Assembly (NCBI GenBank): GCA_004352715.1
Contig: SCFE01000052.1
Span: 167,709-231,708 of the forward strand
Length of the DNA stretch: 64,000 nucleotides
Source: Hofstenia miamia
Lineage: Eukaryota; Xenacoelomorpha; Acoela
Direction of reading: 5' to 3'
A model generated the notes under the pieces. It ran no database searches, was not told the origin of the DNA, and saw nothing but the letters and a program-made list of their open reading frames with translations. A program made the translations under genes and the position numbers. This document shows positions 54,734-64,000 of this stretch, in pieces (within the stretch, counting starts at the first letter, position 1; the number at the start of each line of letters is the position of its first letter).

Positions 54734-56336
54734 TTGTTTAAAAATGTTTTTTTTTAAATATTACAGCTCAAAAAGTGAAAATATTAGTTAATAAAGTGAT
54801 AAATAATAAATTTCCAAAATCTCTATTACTTAGTGAGTTATAAGCGCTTATATTTTTTTTGAAAAAATTTAAAAAATTTATGGGCAGTCTAAGGCAAACT
54901 ATACAAATATCTATTTCGCATATAATGATAGAATATGGTCAATAACATTTTTTTGCAAATTTTTGTAACTTAATCAAAGAAAAACACCTATTTTATTTAA
55001 TAACTTTGTTAATAGTCAAAAGTCGCAATTCTTACCAGAAAAAAAACTTTAGGTATTTTATTATTAAATGAAAAATAAGTTATTGCAATTTTTTGATAAT
55101 AATATAAATTATTGGTATTGTTTAAAAAAACAATAAATCATTTGTATTTTCAAAATTGAGAAATAAAATATTGACCTTACGAAATTTTAGATAAATTTTG
55201 AATTTCTTAAAATATGAAGAAAAGTGAATGTATAATTACAAGAAGTATGAATATACTTAAATACTTAGAGGTGTAGTAATTACTACATAAGTTGTCAAAA
55301 GTATCAAATTGAAATTACTTTATTTGATAATGTTTTTGGAAAAAAATGAATAAATTATATATTATTTATTGGGAATAATTTATTTTATGAGTACATAATT
55401 GCGGGCAGACATATAACGTCACTTGAAAAATTTAAGGTTAATAGCAAACAATGAATAAATAGAATATACAATAGAATTATACAATAATTGCAAGCACTCA
55501 ACATGCAGTATTACTAATGACTTTATCATTAGTGGCATGATTTTCTCAAAACTTGAAGAAATATTTTCATAGATGAAAGATGATTATTTTATTATTGAAT
55601 GATAAATTGTACTACTTAGTTCATGTTAACATATAATCATTTTGTGATTTTGTATGGATTCAAAATGTGACTATTATGTAATGAGAAAACTGCTCGGCAT
55701 GCATTTGTTAATGTTAACGAATAAAGTCCCTACAAAATTTTTGAATTAAGTTATTATCATCAAATATATCGAAAATCTGCAATGCTTCTAACAAATGGAT
55801 CTAACCAATTATTGAAATTTTTATCGCTAGAGGGCAAAGAAAACTAAATAGACGTTAAATATTTATAAAATCCAAACATCATTAAACGGTAGGCAATTAA
55901 TAATTTTGATTTTTACATAAATTCAGCATTTTCAATTGCATAGTACTCAATGTTTAAAGGACATCCAAACCATGTCATTTTGAGACTAAAGTTTTTGGAC
56001 ATTACGGATATCCTATGAATGTATTTAAAATACTTCTTTTAAAAAGAGCAGGAAGGAATTATCCAAAATTTTGAAAGTTTCTGCAAATGAATGGAATAAT
56101 AAATAGAATTTTATGAAATTATTATCTACTTGTTAATTTACAGGTTGAGATGTAACCGCATTGAAAGAAAAAATGTCTACGAACAGACTGCACTGAAATA
56201 AGTTTTTCACATATTATATTAGCATGCAATGCGTCAATATGTTGCTAAAGTTTTCTAATCTCTGACATTTTTATTAATGCTTGATGCACGAAGTTTAGAC
56301 ATAGCAATGGTAGATCAAATGGAAAGAATGCAACAG
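54734..56336. other. Non-coding stretch with one dispersed repeat
   Basis: Very AT-rich, no gene; holds the second copy of the dispersed repeat at 55717-55905. Confidence 0.5.
55717..55905. repeat. Dispersed repeat, copy 2
   Basis: Blocks AACGAATAAAGTCCC, TCGCTAGAGGG, AAATAGACGTTAAATA and ACGGTAGGCAATTAATA in the same order as at 34370-34590. Confidence 0.6.
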
Positions 56337-56660
56337 TGATAGACATCACAGTAGCCAAAGACAGTAATGTAGAAAACCAGAAGAAATAATAAATGAACAA
56401 GTACAGGGAGTTTGCAGATTAAATAGAAAAATTGTGGAAACTGAAGAAAGTTGAAATTATCCCAGTAGAAGTTTGAGCACTAGGAACAGTAAGCAAAAAG
56501 CATGAAGTACTTGGAGGAGTTAAGATTACCAAAGTTGGAGGAGTTGGTGAACATTCCGAGCTAAAAGTTACATCAACGTCACGTTGTGAGTTGGATTTTT
56601 TTTAGAATTGTCCTGAACAAATGTTTGGAATTGAGAGACAATACCAGACAGGAGATCATT
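56337..56660 (+). mobile_element. LINE C-terminal fragment
   Basis: Plus strand reads VIDITVAKDSNVENQKK, then YREFAD, a stop, and IEKLWKLKKVEIIPVEV, a stop, and ALGTVSKK. This is the extreme C-terminus of the same LINE family as the minus-strand fragment at 28265-28560. Stops make it inactive. Confidence 0.7.
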
Positions 56661-57169
56661 GTTATTAGTATTAATATCTTTTCATAGGGAATTATAATTG
56701 ATCTTGATAATGGGATGAATAAAAATGCAGCTCGTAATCACATTTTTCTAACAGTAGCAGCGTTTTCTTCTAGGTTACTCATTTGGCAATAATGAAGTAT
56801 ACTAGTAATATATGAGTTACATACCAAAATTAATAGAATACCTATATAACCCGAGTCAGTAATAGAACAGAGATTCTTATTTAATTGGATGAACTCTATT
56901 GCGAGGAAGTGAGTAGATAGGATTTGCCCTGGAATGAAGTAAAAACCTATTTTGTTTTATCATTAATCAATCACTAATAAAAAGTGGAGGAATTGTTAAT
57001 ATTAAAGATAAAGATACAGTAATTAAATATGCTTTATTTTGAAGGAAAACTAAAATAAAATGTCGTTTTTTTCTACTTAATTGCTATAAAAAAATAGAAC
57101 AACTGCCTGAATATTTTTTACTTTTAGTATTTTAAAATACTGTAGAAATTCCATCCTCAGTAATGAAAA

Positions 57170-57284
57170 CCGACCTGAATTAGAATTGCCCTATGGACTA
57201 TCAAAATGTCACAGTGGATCCCCAATTGGCTATTTTGTGTGTGAACCCCAGTGAAGCTACATTGACCCCGGTTGAGAACCACTG
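57170..57284 (-). mobile_element. hAT-like terminal repeat end
   Basis: The sequence ending GGTTGAGAACCACTG at 57284 is, inverted, CAGTGGTTCTCAACC, the widespread end of a hAT MITE group. The matching other end was not found, so the extent is unknown. A similar, more decayed TTTCTCAACCACCTG is at 58905-58920. Confidence 0.5.
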
Positions 57285-57909
57285 GTCTAAACTACGCTCA
57301 AATCAGATACGTTCATTGGACATTGCGCAATAAAATTCTGATTATCAGATAGGAATGTGTCAACATCTGCTCTGAAAATGATTTGCAAGTATTGTCAAAA
57401 GATGGATTATTCAGGATATGCATTTTGAGATTGCTGGCTAAACGCTTTTTTTCTTGAAAGCCTTACGATAGGACGATAAAATTGCCCCGCGAAAGATTTG
57501 AATTGTAACAAATGCTTAAAATCAGCGATTTTGCGGTAGTCTGTAATTCTCGTCATAGTTAATAATTCTCAAACACGATTTTGTACCAATTTGAATTCGC
57601 AGGTTGAATTGAGTAAAAAAATTAATCTATAACAATGAGCAGCGAATTTGCAGCGAGTACTTAGTGAGATGCTATTTGCTTAAGACTTTTATCAACCACT
57701 CAGTCACATGAAACTTACTGCTATAAATTTGCCTCAAAGAAATTTTGCGTTTCCACTTTCCTTACTAAAATCGGCAAACAGCTTAAAAAATGTGTTTCTA
57801 TGCCTTTCAGTACTGCAACATGGCATACGGAGGGCTTTGATTAGAACTTAATAAGGATGATATAATCGAAAACATCACTTAATTTATAATGTATGTGTAA
57901 AATATTTAC
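57285..57909. other. Non-coding stretch upstream of the second decarboxylase copy
   Basis: Nothing recognised. Confidence 0.45.
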
Positions 57910-58034
57910 CATTCCAGAATAGTTCATTTCATCAACTGTATCTTGATGTAAATTATACATGGCATATGGCTTTAGATTATATGTCTTTTTGATAATATCA
58001 TCTATCACCAATGTTGTAGGGGAATAGTTGTTCA
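57910..58034 (-). CDS. Unidentified candidate exon, minus strand
   Basis: An open stretch on the minus strand after AG reads NNYSPTTLVIDDIIKKTYNL then KPYAMYNLHQDTVDEMNYSG and is followed by a GTAAAT donor. Composition is protein-like, but I recognise no family and the acceptor lacks a good pyrimidine tract. It lies 220 bases from the second decarboxylase start, on the opposite strand. It may be a chance frame. Confidence 0.25.
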
Positions 58035-58256
58035 CTTAAAGGTCCTTAAATAGATAATTCATTATTTATTTGCAAATAATATGTTACAAATTTCAAAATT
58101 TGAGTTCATAGTTTTGTATTTTTGAATTATGTATATTTTGCATACATATGAGTTCTAGCTTTTCAACAAATTTTCTAAATTCGTTGTAAAACGAGCTCTT
58201 AATTATCTTTTAAAAAATAAGTTATTCGTTCATATTTTGTAATATTTAGATTGGCT

Positions 58257-58385
58257 ATGAGTGCATCAAAAGAAGAATTAGCGAAATTTGGTTACCTTAC
58301 AAGAGATGAAGAGCTAAAATATCTTCAAGAAGTTAGTGACTTATGCATTAGAAATACAAAGAAGTATTCTGACTCAGATGAAAAG
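58257..58385 (+). CDS. Exon 1 of a second decarboxylase copy (tandem paralogue)
   Basis: ATG at 58257 encodes [20 protein letters not shown], then [18 protein letters not shown] and DSDEK before a GTATAT donor. It differs from exon 1 at 39775 at 7 of 129 bases and 3 of 43 residues (N to K, I to L, E to D), all conservative and without lesions. Sequence just upstream (ATTTAG|ATTGG-TATGAG) and the first 80 bases of the intron also match. No counterpart of exon 2 ([10 protein letters not shown]) is found up to the terminal gap at 63239; in copy 1 it follows after 1.06 kb. So either the intron is longer here or only exon 1 was duplicated. Confidence 0.8.
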
Positions 58386-59246
58386 GTATATTTACATTTG
58401 AATATCAATAACACTATTACTAATTAATTGATTTGAAGTCGTGTCATTTTATACAATGTTAGGGAATTTTTGGAAATTTCTTAAAAATACAAAAATCAAT
58501 GTTTTGTATGCAGTAATACTCAGAAAGTTAGCCATTGATCATATGTTATAGGAACAGGATACAGAACCACAAAATTGGTTCTTGAAGAAAATACAATTGT
58601 ATCTAAAAAATTCAAAATTATGAAATATCTTTTCTCTTTTATTACAATTTTTTCCTATAATTTAAGTCCATAAACTCAGGGCTAAGAAACCAGAAAAAAA
58701 TCATCAAAGCGTAATTTTTTGAATTTGTGCACTGAAAACCACAATTCATGTGCAGGGCCTGTAATTTTTCAAAAGGGAAAATTTGAAAACATGGAAGGAA
58801 ACAGAGACAGTGATGGGATTCAGGGGTTTGCGCGAATCGGTTCTTGGAATGTCAGGATAATCAGCGAACCCGTTTTTGCTTTTTTTTACAGACATTAGAC
58901 CGTTGTTTCTCAACCACCTGTTCGCCAAAAATATTCCAGCTTACGCCTCAAATGCAGAATTTTATAGCTCATCGGTTATTAGTGTTACGGAATAAAACAT
59001 AAAATTCAAAGCTGGTTGAAAACTACATGTTCAGTAATTTGTAGCATTGTGACGTAAAACAAAGCACGAATTTCTACAGAAGTGTGTTACATAAAATAAT
59101 GTATTTAGGAAATGTTGAGGTAATTAGTTTTAGAAGGAAATGAGCGAACCTGTTGTTAGTAAGTGCGATACAAAAGAGAACCTGTTCTTAAAATTGTGAA
59201 TCCTATCACTGAACAGAGGGGTATTATTTGGACATTGTTCATAAAA
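58386..59246. other. Sequence after exon 1 of the second copy
   Basis: The first 80 bases match the corresponding intron of copy 1; the rest is AT-rich with a decayed hAT-like end at 58905-58920. No exon recognised. Confidence 0.6.
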
Positions 59247-59264
59247 TATATATATATATATATA

Positions 59265-60695
59265 CACAACATGCCTCAGCGAGTTTGCATCAAGCCTGAA
59301 ATTTGCGAATTATTAATATATAACTACTTGAAATCGAAATAAAAACAAGGATTCCTCGTGATAACATAGAATTTATTGTAAGGATTAGGAAAACAAGTAA
59401 AAAAACACTAAGCTTTCTAATATTTCGTATGTCCACCACGGTTAGCGATCACTGCAGCTACTTGTCTTTTGTCTTGACATACTTTTAACCAAGTGCTTGC
59501 ACATTTCTTGAATTTATTATAATGTAAACAAACATTTCGAATATAATTGGGGAACATTTGCGACTGAATAACGGGTTGACATTTGCTACTAGAGAGATAC
59601 AAAAATTAGTAACCAAATTTCTGCTAATGATCGGCATCTTAGCAGCATAGCGAAATGATGACGGACCGTAACCATATACGAACTCAGATTGATATCTTGG
59701 CGACCATACTGCCAAAACACAAAGAGAAATTGTCGAACCTGTTGGAACAAACCAGTCAACTGTTTAAACTGTTATCAAACAGTACAGAGCAACTGGTACT
59801 TTCAACACAAATTATGAGCAGCTGCGAGAGACATTCAGCGGGATCTTGGATCTAAATAAGAAAATTTTAGTATCTCAACTATGAAGAGAACGATGAACGA
59901 GGCTGGTTGCATTGCTCGAGTTCCAACAAAACAACCATTCTTGCCGACAAACACAAAGAAGCTCGATTAATGTTGGCGATCGATCATCAAGAACGGACAA
60001 TGGACGAATGGAAGAAGATGATATGGAGTGACGAGACTATGGTGTACGTAGGCGATGGAAAATGCTGTTATGTTCGTGTCGTTGAAGGTCATTCCCTTTT
60101 TGACAAACACTGTGGCTTTCCAACCAGAATGTTTTGACGTGTTTTTCTTGATGCGGAACAAGAAGAATGCACATTGTAGAAGGTAGTATGGACACTACGT
60201 ATTACATCACGCATGTTATTGAAGGTCGAGAGACTCAACAAATGCTTGAATGGTTTCCAGATTGCACAGGGGTTTTGCAGCAGGACAATGCCCCATCTCA
60301 TAACTAACGCAGAACCAAACTTGTCTTGATGGCACAACCTAAAAGTCATGAACTGGTCTGCTCAATCCCCAGATCTGACCCCAATCGACAATTTGTGGGG
60401 CATTGTGAAGCCAAAACTCAGAGACCCCAAAGCTCATTCTCGGAGCGAAATAACATCTTCATTTATAATGATTATAAATTATGGAATCGAGTTGAAAAAA
60501 TTCAAGAAATGTGCAAGGATTTGGTTGAATTATGGCAAGATGAGTAGCTGCAGTGATCACTAACCGTGGTGGACATACGAAATATTAAAAAGGTTAGTGT
60601 TTTTTTACTTGTTTTCCTAATCCTTACAATAAATTTTATGTATATTAAAAATTACAAATTTCAGGCGTGATGCAAACTCACTGAGCCATGTAGTA
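59265..60695 (+). mobile_element. Tc1-like transposon (1431 bp) with long inverted ends
   Basis: Ends: CAACATGCCTCAGCGAGTTT and inverted CTACATGGCTCAGTGAGTTT, next to TA inside (TA)n on the left and TATA on the right. The transposase is broken over frames. 59720-59830 has TQREIVEPVGTNQSTV, a stop, and IKQYRATGTF (helix-turn-helix). 59968-60135 has EWKKMIWSDETMVYVGDGKC (first catalytic Asp). About 60280 has QQDNAPSH (second Asp). 60348-60540 has NWSAQSPDLTPIDNLWGIVK, where the third acidic residue is Asp instead of the usual Tc1 Glu. The frame ends with AAVITNRGGHTKY. An inverted copy of this 3' coding end also lies at 59417-59530, so the arms are about 260 bp. Confidence 0.88.
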
Positions 60696-62580
60696 TATGT
60701 TTAAGTGTTTAAGCACACTAGACCCACGACGAAGGCAGCACTTTCCGGGTGCCAAACGTAATCTCTCGATTACATAAGGTGTTCAACGCATGGAGCGATG
60801 CTTCAAGCGTTTCTTGGCGTGAGGTGCGTTTTTGTGAGTGAGGCCTGTCGTGAGACAGTTTAATTTTTGCAAAAATGTGCATTAGATTGTTAGGTTAGAT
60901 TAGAATATGTGATTGCTAACAAGAGAAGTTACAAAATCACGTCACATCTCGGTGCTTAGACGTGCGATTTTACCAAAATGTGATAGATCCGGCGTGAACA
61001 ATCACATAGTCTAACTATAGTCTTAAAGGGTTAGCAAAAAATCAATCCCATCATTTAATATATTTTATGTCTCATATTAGAGGTTTATCCATTGAAGCGA
61101 TTCATTCGTTTTAAGTGTTTCAAAAAATTGATGCATATCGATAAATTTTTTTGTTTTATAGTATGAAATCACAAAAACATACATAAATTAGAAAATCTAA
61201 GAATTGCCTTAACAGAATTATTGCCACTGGTCTGAAAAGATAATTTAGTTATGTTACATGTGTGTGTTTTGTCACATGATAACTAATACTAATGCATAGC
61301 AAAAAATATGCAAAATGCATTTTTGTTTGTTTTGGTGACACTGCCGTTTTCTAATCATTGGAAAAAGTATTCATCATACAACCAAGTTCTGCAGTTAGCG
61401 ACAGAACGTTATCTGTTGCTCGTCATATGTTGAAGAAAATACAGGTAGCTTAAATCCAAGACCCTTTAAAAACATTATGTTCTTCTGTATCACGACTCAC
61501 GGATGGTCGCGACATGAGAATTTTCGAAAGTTTATTATTTGCTTCATTACTTACACGATTGGTGTTTCGATAAAAATTACAATTCATTAATAAACGGTTG
61601 ACTAATTCATGCAATTCAATTGAAAGGGATGCAATTGCAAATGCAAATCCCAATTTCCTTGAGGTTTCATCTTCAGCCTGCCAATGGTTGATTAAAATTT
61701 GTAATTTATCGAATTAAAGCCGGCTGTGGCCTCAGTTTCACGACTTACGGCCGGCTACAATTTTTAGGAAAGAGGACACATCCGGCTACGGCTGTTTCAT
61801 TTAAGTCACAGCCACGTTAAATGTTCCTGTTGCAAAATCTTGGTGGATACTCCCCAAGACACTATGTGCATTCAAACTCATTTATAGTACTAATCAGGCT
61901 TGCCATGGGGAGAAATTTTCCCACCCATAACCTACACCACCTCATAAGAAATGTCTACAAATCCCACATGAAAAAATTTTACTCTACAAACCCCCAAAGT
62001 AATTTTTTTGACAAAACTGCAAAATACTTCATTAAAAAGAATTTGTAGACACTGAGGATTTTATGTATTTTTTAATATGTGCAACTATACATAAAATTAT
62101 AATAAAATTTTACAAATTAATCACTATCTTCACCATAGTCATATACAGTAAGGCTGTTTTTGAAAGTTTGTGATTTTTAAAAATGTCATGAATGTTACAA
62201 GCCTTAAATCTTTTGTTAATTGATTGAAAATTGATTCCAATACAATAGGCTATATCTTTTTTCAAAGCTTTAATAAAATCAAGCCATAGTGACTAAATAG
62301 TCTTTCTAGCACAAGAAAGTAGTTTGTTATCATTATAATATTTTAAAAAACAATAATTTATAAGGAATGCCCTCATTGTAATGAATTTAAACCAATATAA
62401 TTCAGAGTTCTTATTGCCCAATTGAATATTTTTGCTAGTGATGATCGATTATTTGATGTGATATTTTGGAATTAAAAACAACAATAGTTAAAGTTACTTA
62501 GCACAAAAGAGTTAAGCATTTGTGATTGAAAAGACTGCTTTACATTGCACAAATGATATAAATATTTAATACCAAAGGCT
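60696..62580. other. Non-coding stretch, nothing firmly recognised
   Basis: No gene or RNA. GCCGGCT repeats (61720-61790) mark a small unclassified repeat. The open frame 61821-62048 has no family features. Confidence 0.5.
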
Positions 62581-62586
62581 ATTTTC

Positions 62587-63238
62587 CTACATTTTTAATG
62601 AAAAAAATTCAGTAAAACTTAAATGTCTATCAATTACTACACCAATATAATTAATAGAATTGCTTTGCTCAATTTCATTATCTCCTACTTTAATTTTGAT
62701 ATTAGAATTTTTTTGGTATTGCTTTGGTGTGAAAATAGTAAATTCTGTTTTATCAGGATTAACTTTTAACTTGATTCTACTAAAATACTTAAGATTTTCA
62801 ATATCTTTTGTTAAAAGCTTGGTTGCGTCATATGGATTTTTTGCTTCTCTTAATATACATGTATCATCCACATATTGACATATCGTTCTGTTTTTTAAAG
62901 TATTCGATATATCATTGACATACAGTGCGAATTAAAACGGGCCCTAATACTGTTCCTTGGGGAACACCTAGATTAGTAGTAATGTAATCAGAATAAGTAC
63001 TGGTAATTTTTGCCCATTGTCTTCAGTTACTTAAGAAATTCATAATGAGATTTTTAGTACTTTTACTGAAACCTTGAGTTTATAATTTGCTTTCTAAAAT
63101 ATTAAAATTCATTGAATTAAAAGCTTTACTAAGATCCAATAAGGCAATAGATGTTGACAAATTGATATTTAGATTTGATTTAATTTTTTCTGTAATAGAT
63201 AATATTGCGTCAGTTCTACTATACTTAGCCCTAAATCC
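62587..63238 (-). mobile_element. LINE RT fragment, minus strand, running into the terminal gap
   Basis: From the gap leftward: GFRAKYSRTDAILSITEKIK, STSIALLDLSKAFNSMNF, GVPQGTVLGPV, ICQYVDDTCILREAKNP (YVDD for YADD), KLKVNPDKTEFTIFTPKQ and NYIGVVIDRHLSF. Related to, but distinct from, the LINE at 49600-52125. Frameshifts near 62930 and 63080. The 5' part is in the gap. Confidence 0.8.
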
Positions 63239-64000
63239 NNNNNNNNNNNNNNNNNNNNNNNNNNNNNNNNNNNNNNNNNNNNNNNNNNNNNNNNNNNNNN
63301 NNNNNNNNNNNNNNNNNNNNNNNNNNNNNNNNNNNNNNNNNNNNNNNNNNNNNNNNNNNNNNNNNNNNNNNNNNNNNNNNNNNNNNNNNNNNNNNNNNNN
63401 NNNNNNNNNNNNNNNNNNNNNNNNNNNNNNNNNNNNNNNNNNNNNNNNNNNNNNNNNNNNNNNNNNNNNNNNNNNNNNNNNNNNNNNNNNNNNNNNNNNN
63501 NNNNNNNNNNNNNNNNNNNNNNNNNNNNNNNNNNNNNNNNNNNNNNNNNNNNNNNNNNNNNNNNNNNNNNNNNNNNNNNNNNNNNNNNNNNNNNNNNNNN
63601 NNNNNNNNNNNNNNNNNNNNNNNNNNNNNNNNNNNNNNNNNNNNNNNNNNNNNNNNNNNNNNNNNNNNNNNNNNNNNNNNNNNNNNNNNNNNNNNNNNNN
63701 NNNNNNNNNNNNNNNNNNNNNNNNNNNNNNNNNNNNNNNNNNNNNNNNNNNNNNNNNNNNNNNNNNNNNNNNNNNNNNNNNNNNNNNNNNNNNNNNNNNN
63801 NNNNNNNNNNNNNNNNNNNNNNNNNNNNNNNNNNNNNNNNNNNNNNNNNNNNNNNNNNNNNNNNNNNNNNNNNNNNNNNNNNNNNNNNNNNNNNNNNNNN
63901 NNNNNNNNNNNNNNNNNNNNNNNNNNNNNNNNNNNNNNNNNNNNNNNNNNNNNNNNNNNNNNNNNNNNNNNNNNNNNNNNNNNNNNNNNNNNNNNNNNNN
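63239..64000. other. Assembly gap (at least 762 N) to the window end
   Basis: N to the end of the window; the remaining exons of the second decarboxylase copy, if any, would lie here or beyond. Confidence 0.99.

Noticed and set aside
61821-62048. Open frame of 75 codons ending in Lys/Asn-rich sequence
   Set aside because: No recognisable motif; the LINE end ('W-NLP') is not present.
1-64000. CRISPR array, prokaryotic operon, rRNA or viral gene cluster
   Set aside because: No regularly spaced direct repeats, ribosomal motifs, or clustered intron-less genes; all signals are eukaryotic.

Overview
This is a fragment of an AT-rich, intron-bearing animal genome, most likely an invertebrate. Its genes have GT-AG introns and there are no operons. 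The families present are a 26/29-kDa-type cathepsin, a group II PLP decarboxylase, CR1/jockey-like LINEs, Tc1/mariner, piggyBac-like, hAT-like and Penelope-like elements. I cannot name the species. (TA)n microsatellites are frequent and adjoin most of the N gaps.

Genes, left to right: (1) two candidate exons (+) of a penta-EF-hand protein (calpain/sorcin-like) at 2213-2441, cut off upstream by a 1-kb gap. (2) A complete papain-family cysteine protease of the 26/29-kDa (26-29-p) type on the minus strand, 37281 down to 16988. Its eight exons join in phase to about 538 residues, with signal peptide, long N-terminal region, I29-like propeptide and all catalytic residues. Its introns hold most of the transposon debris of the left half. 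(3) A complete group II PLP decarboxylase (cysteine sulfinate / acidic amino acid decarboxylase-like) on the plus strand, 39775-46383, six exons, about 503 residues. The two complete genes are divergent, their start codons about 2.5 kb apart. (4) The first exon of a second, nearly identical decarboxylase copy at 58257-58385; no further exons of it are seen before the terminal gap. The protease and the decarboxylase have no evident functional link; they are simply neighbours.

The rest is a transposon graveyard. At 3.9-15.4 kb lie degenerate LINEs, including a three-level nest (Tc1-like terminal inverted repeats around LINE A, itself interrupted by LINE B) and a LINE split by a 1.2-kb piggyBac-like element with exact TTAA sites. 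The protease introns carry an hAT-like MITE with a perfect 8-bp target duplication, a second piggyBac-like MITE, mariner and Tc1 remnants, a Penelope-like RT fragment and several LINE pieces. At 49.6-52.1 kb is a young 5'-truncated LINE with only two visible lesions. At 59.3-60.7 kb is a Tc1-like element whose two ends carry inverted copies of the transposase 3' end.

Several places show assembly trouble. A 1126-bp segment containing protease exon 6 appears twice in tandem, separated by a single N, and flanking sequence is repeated on both sides of other gaps. I saw no CRISPR array, rRNA, convincing tRNA, or prokaryotic or viral gene cluster. I found no clearly new biological system; the most distinctive items are the nested elements, the inverted-end Tc1 element and the tandem decarboxylase copies.
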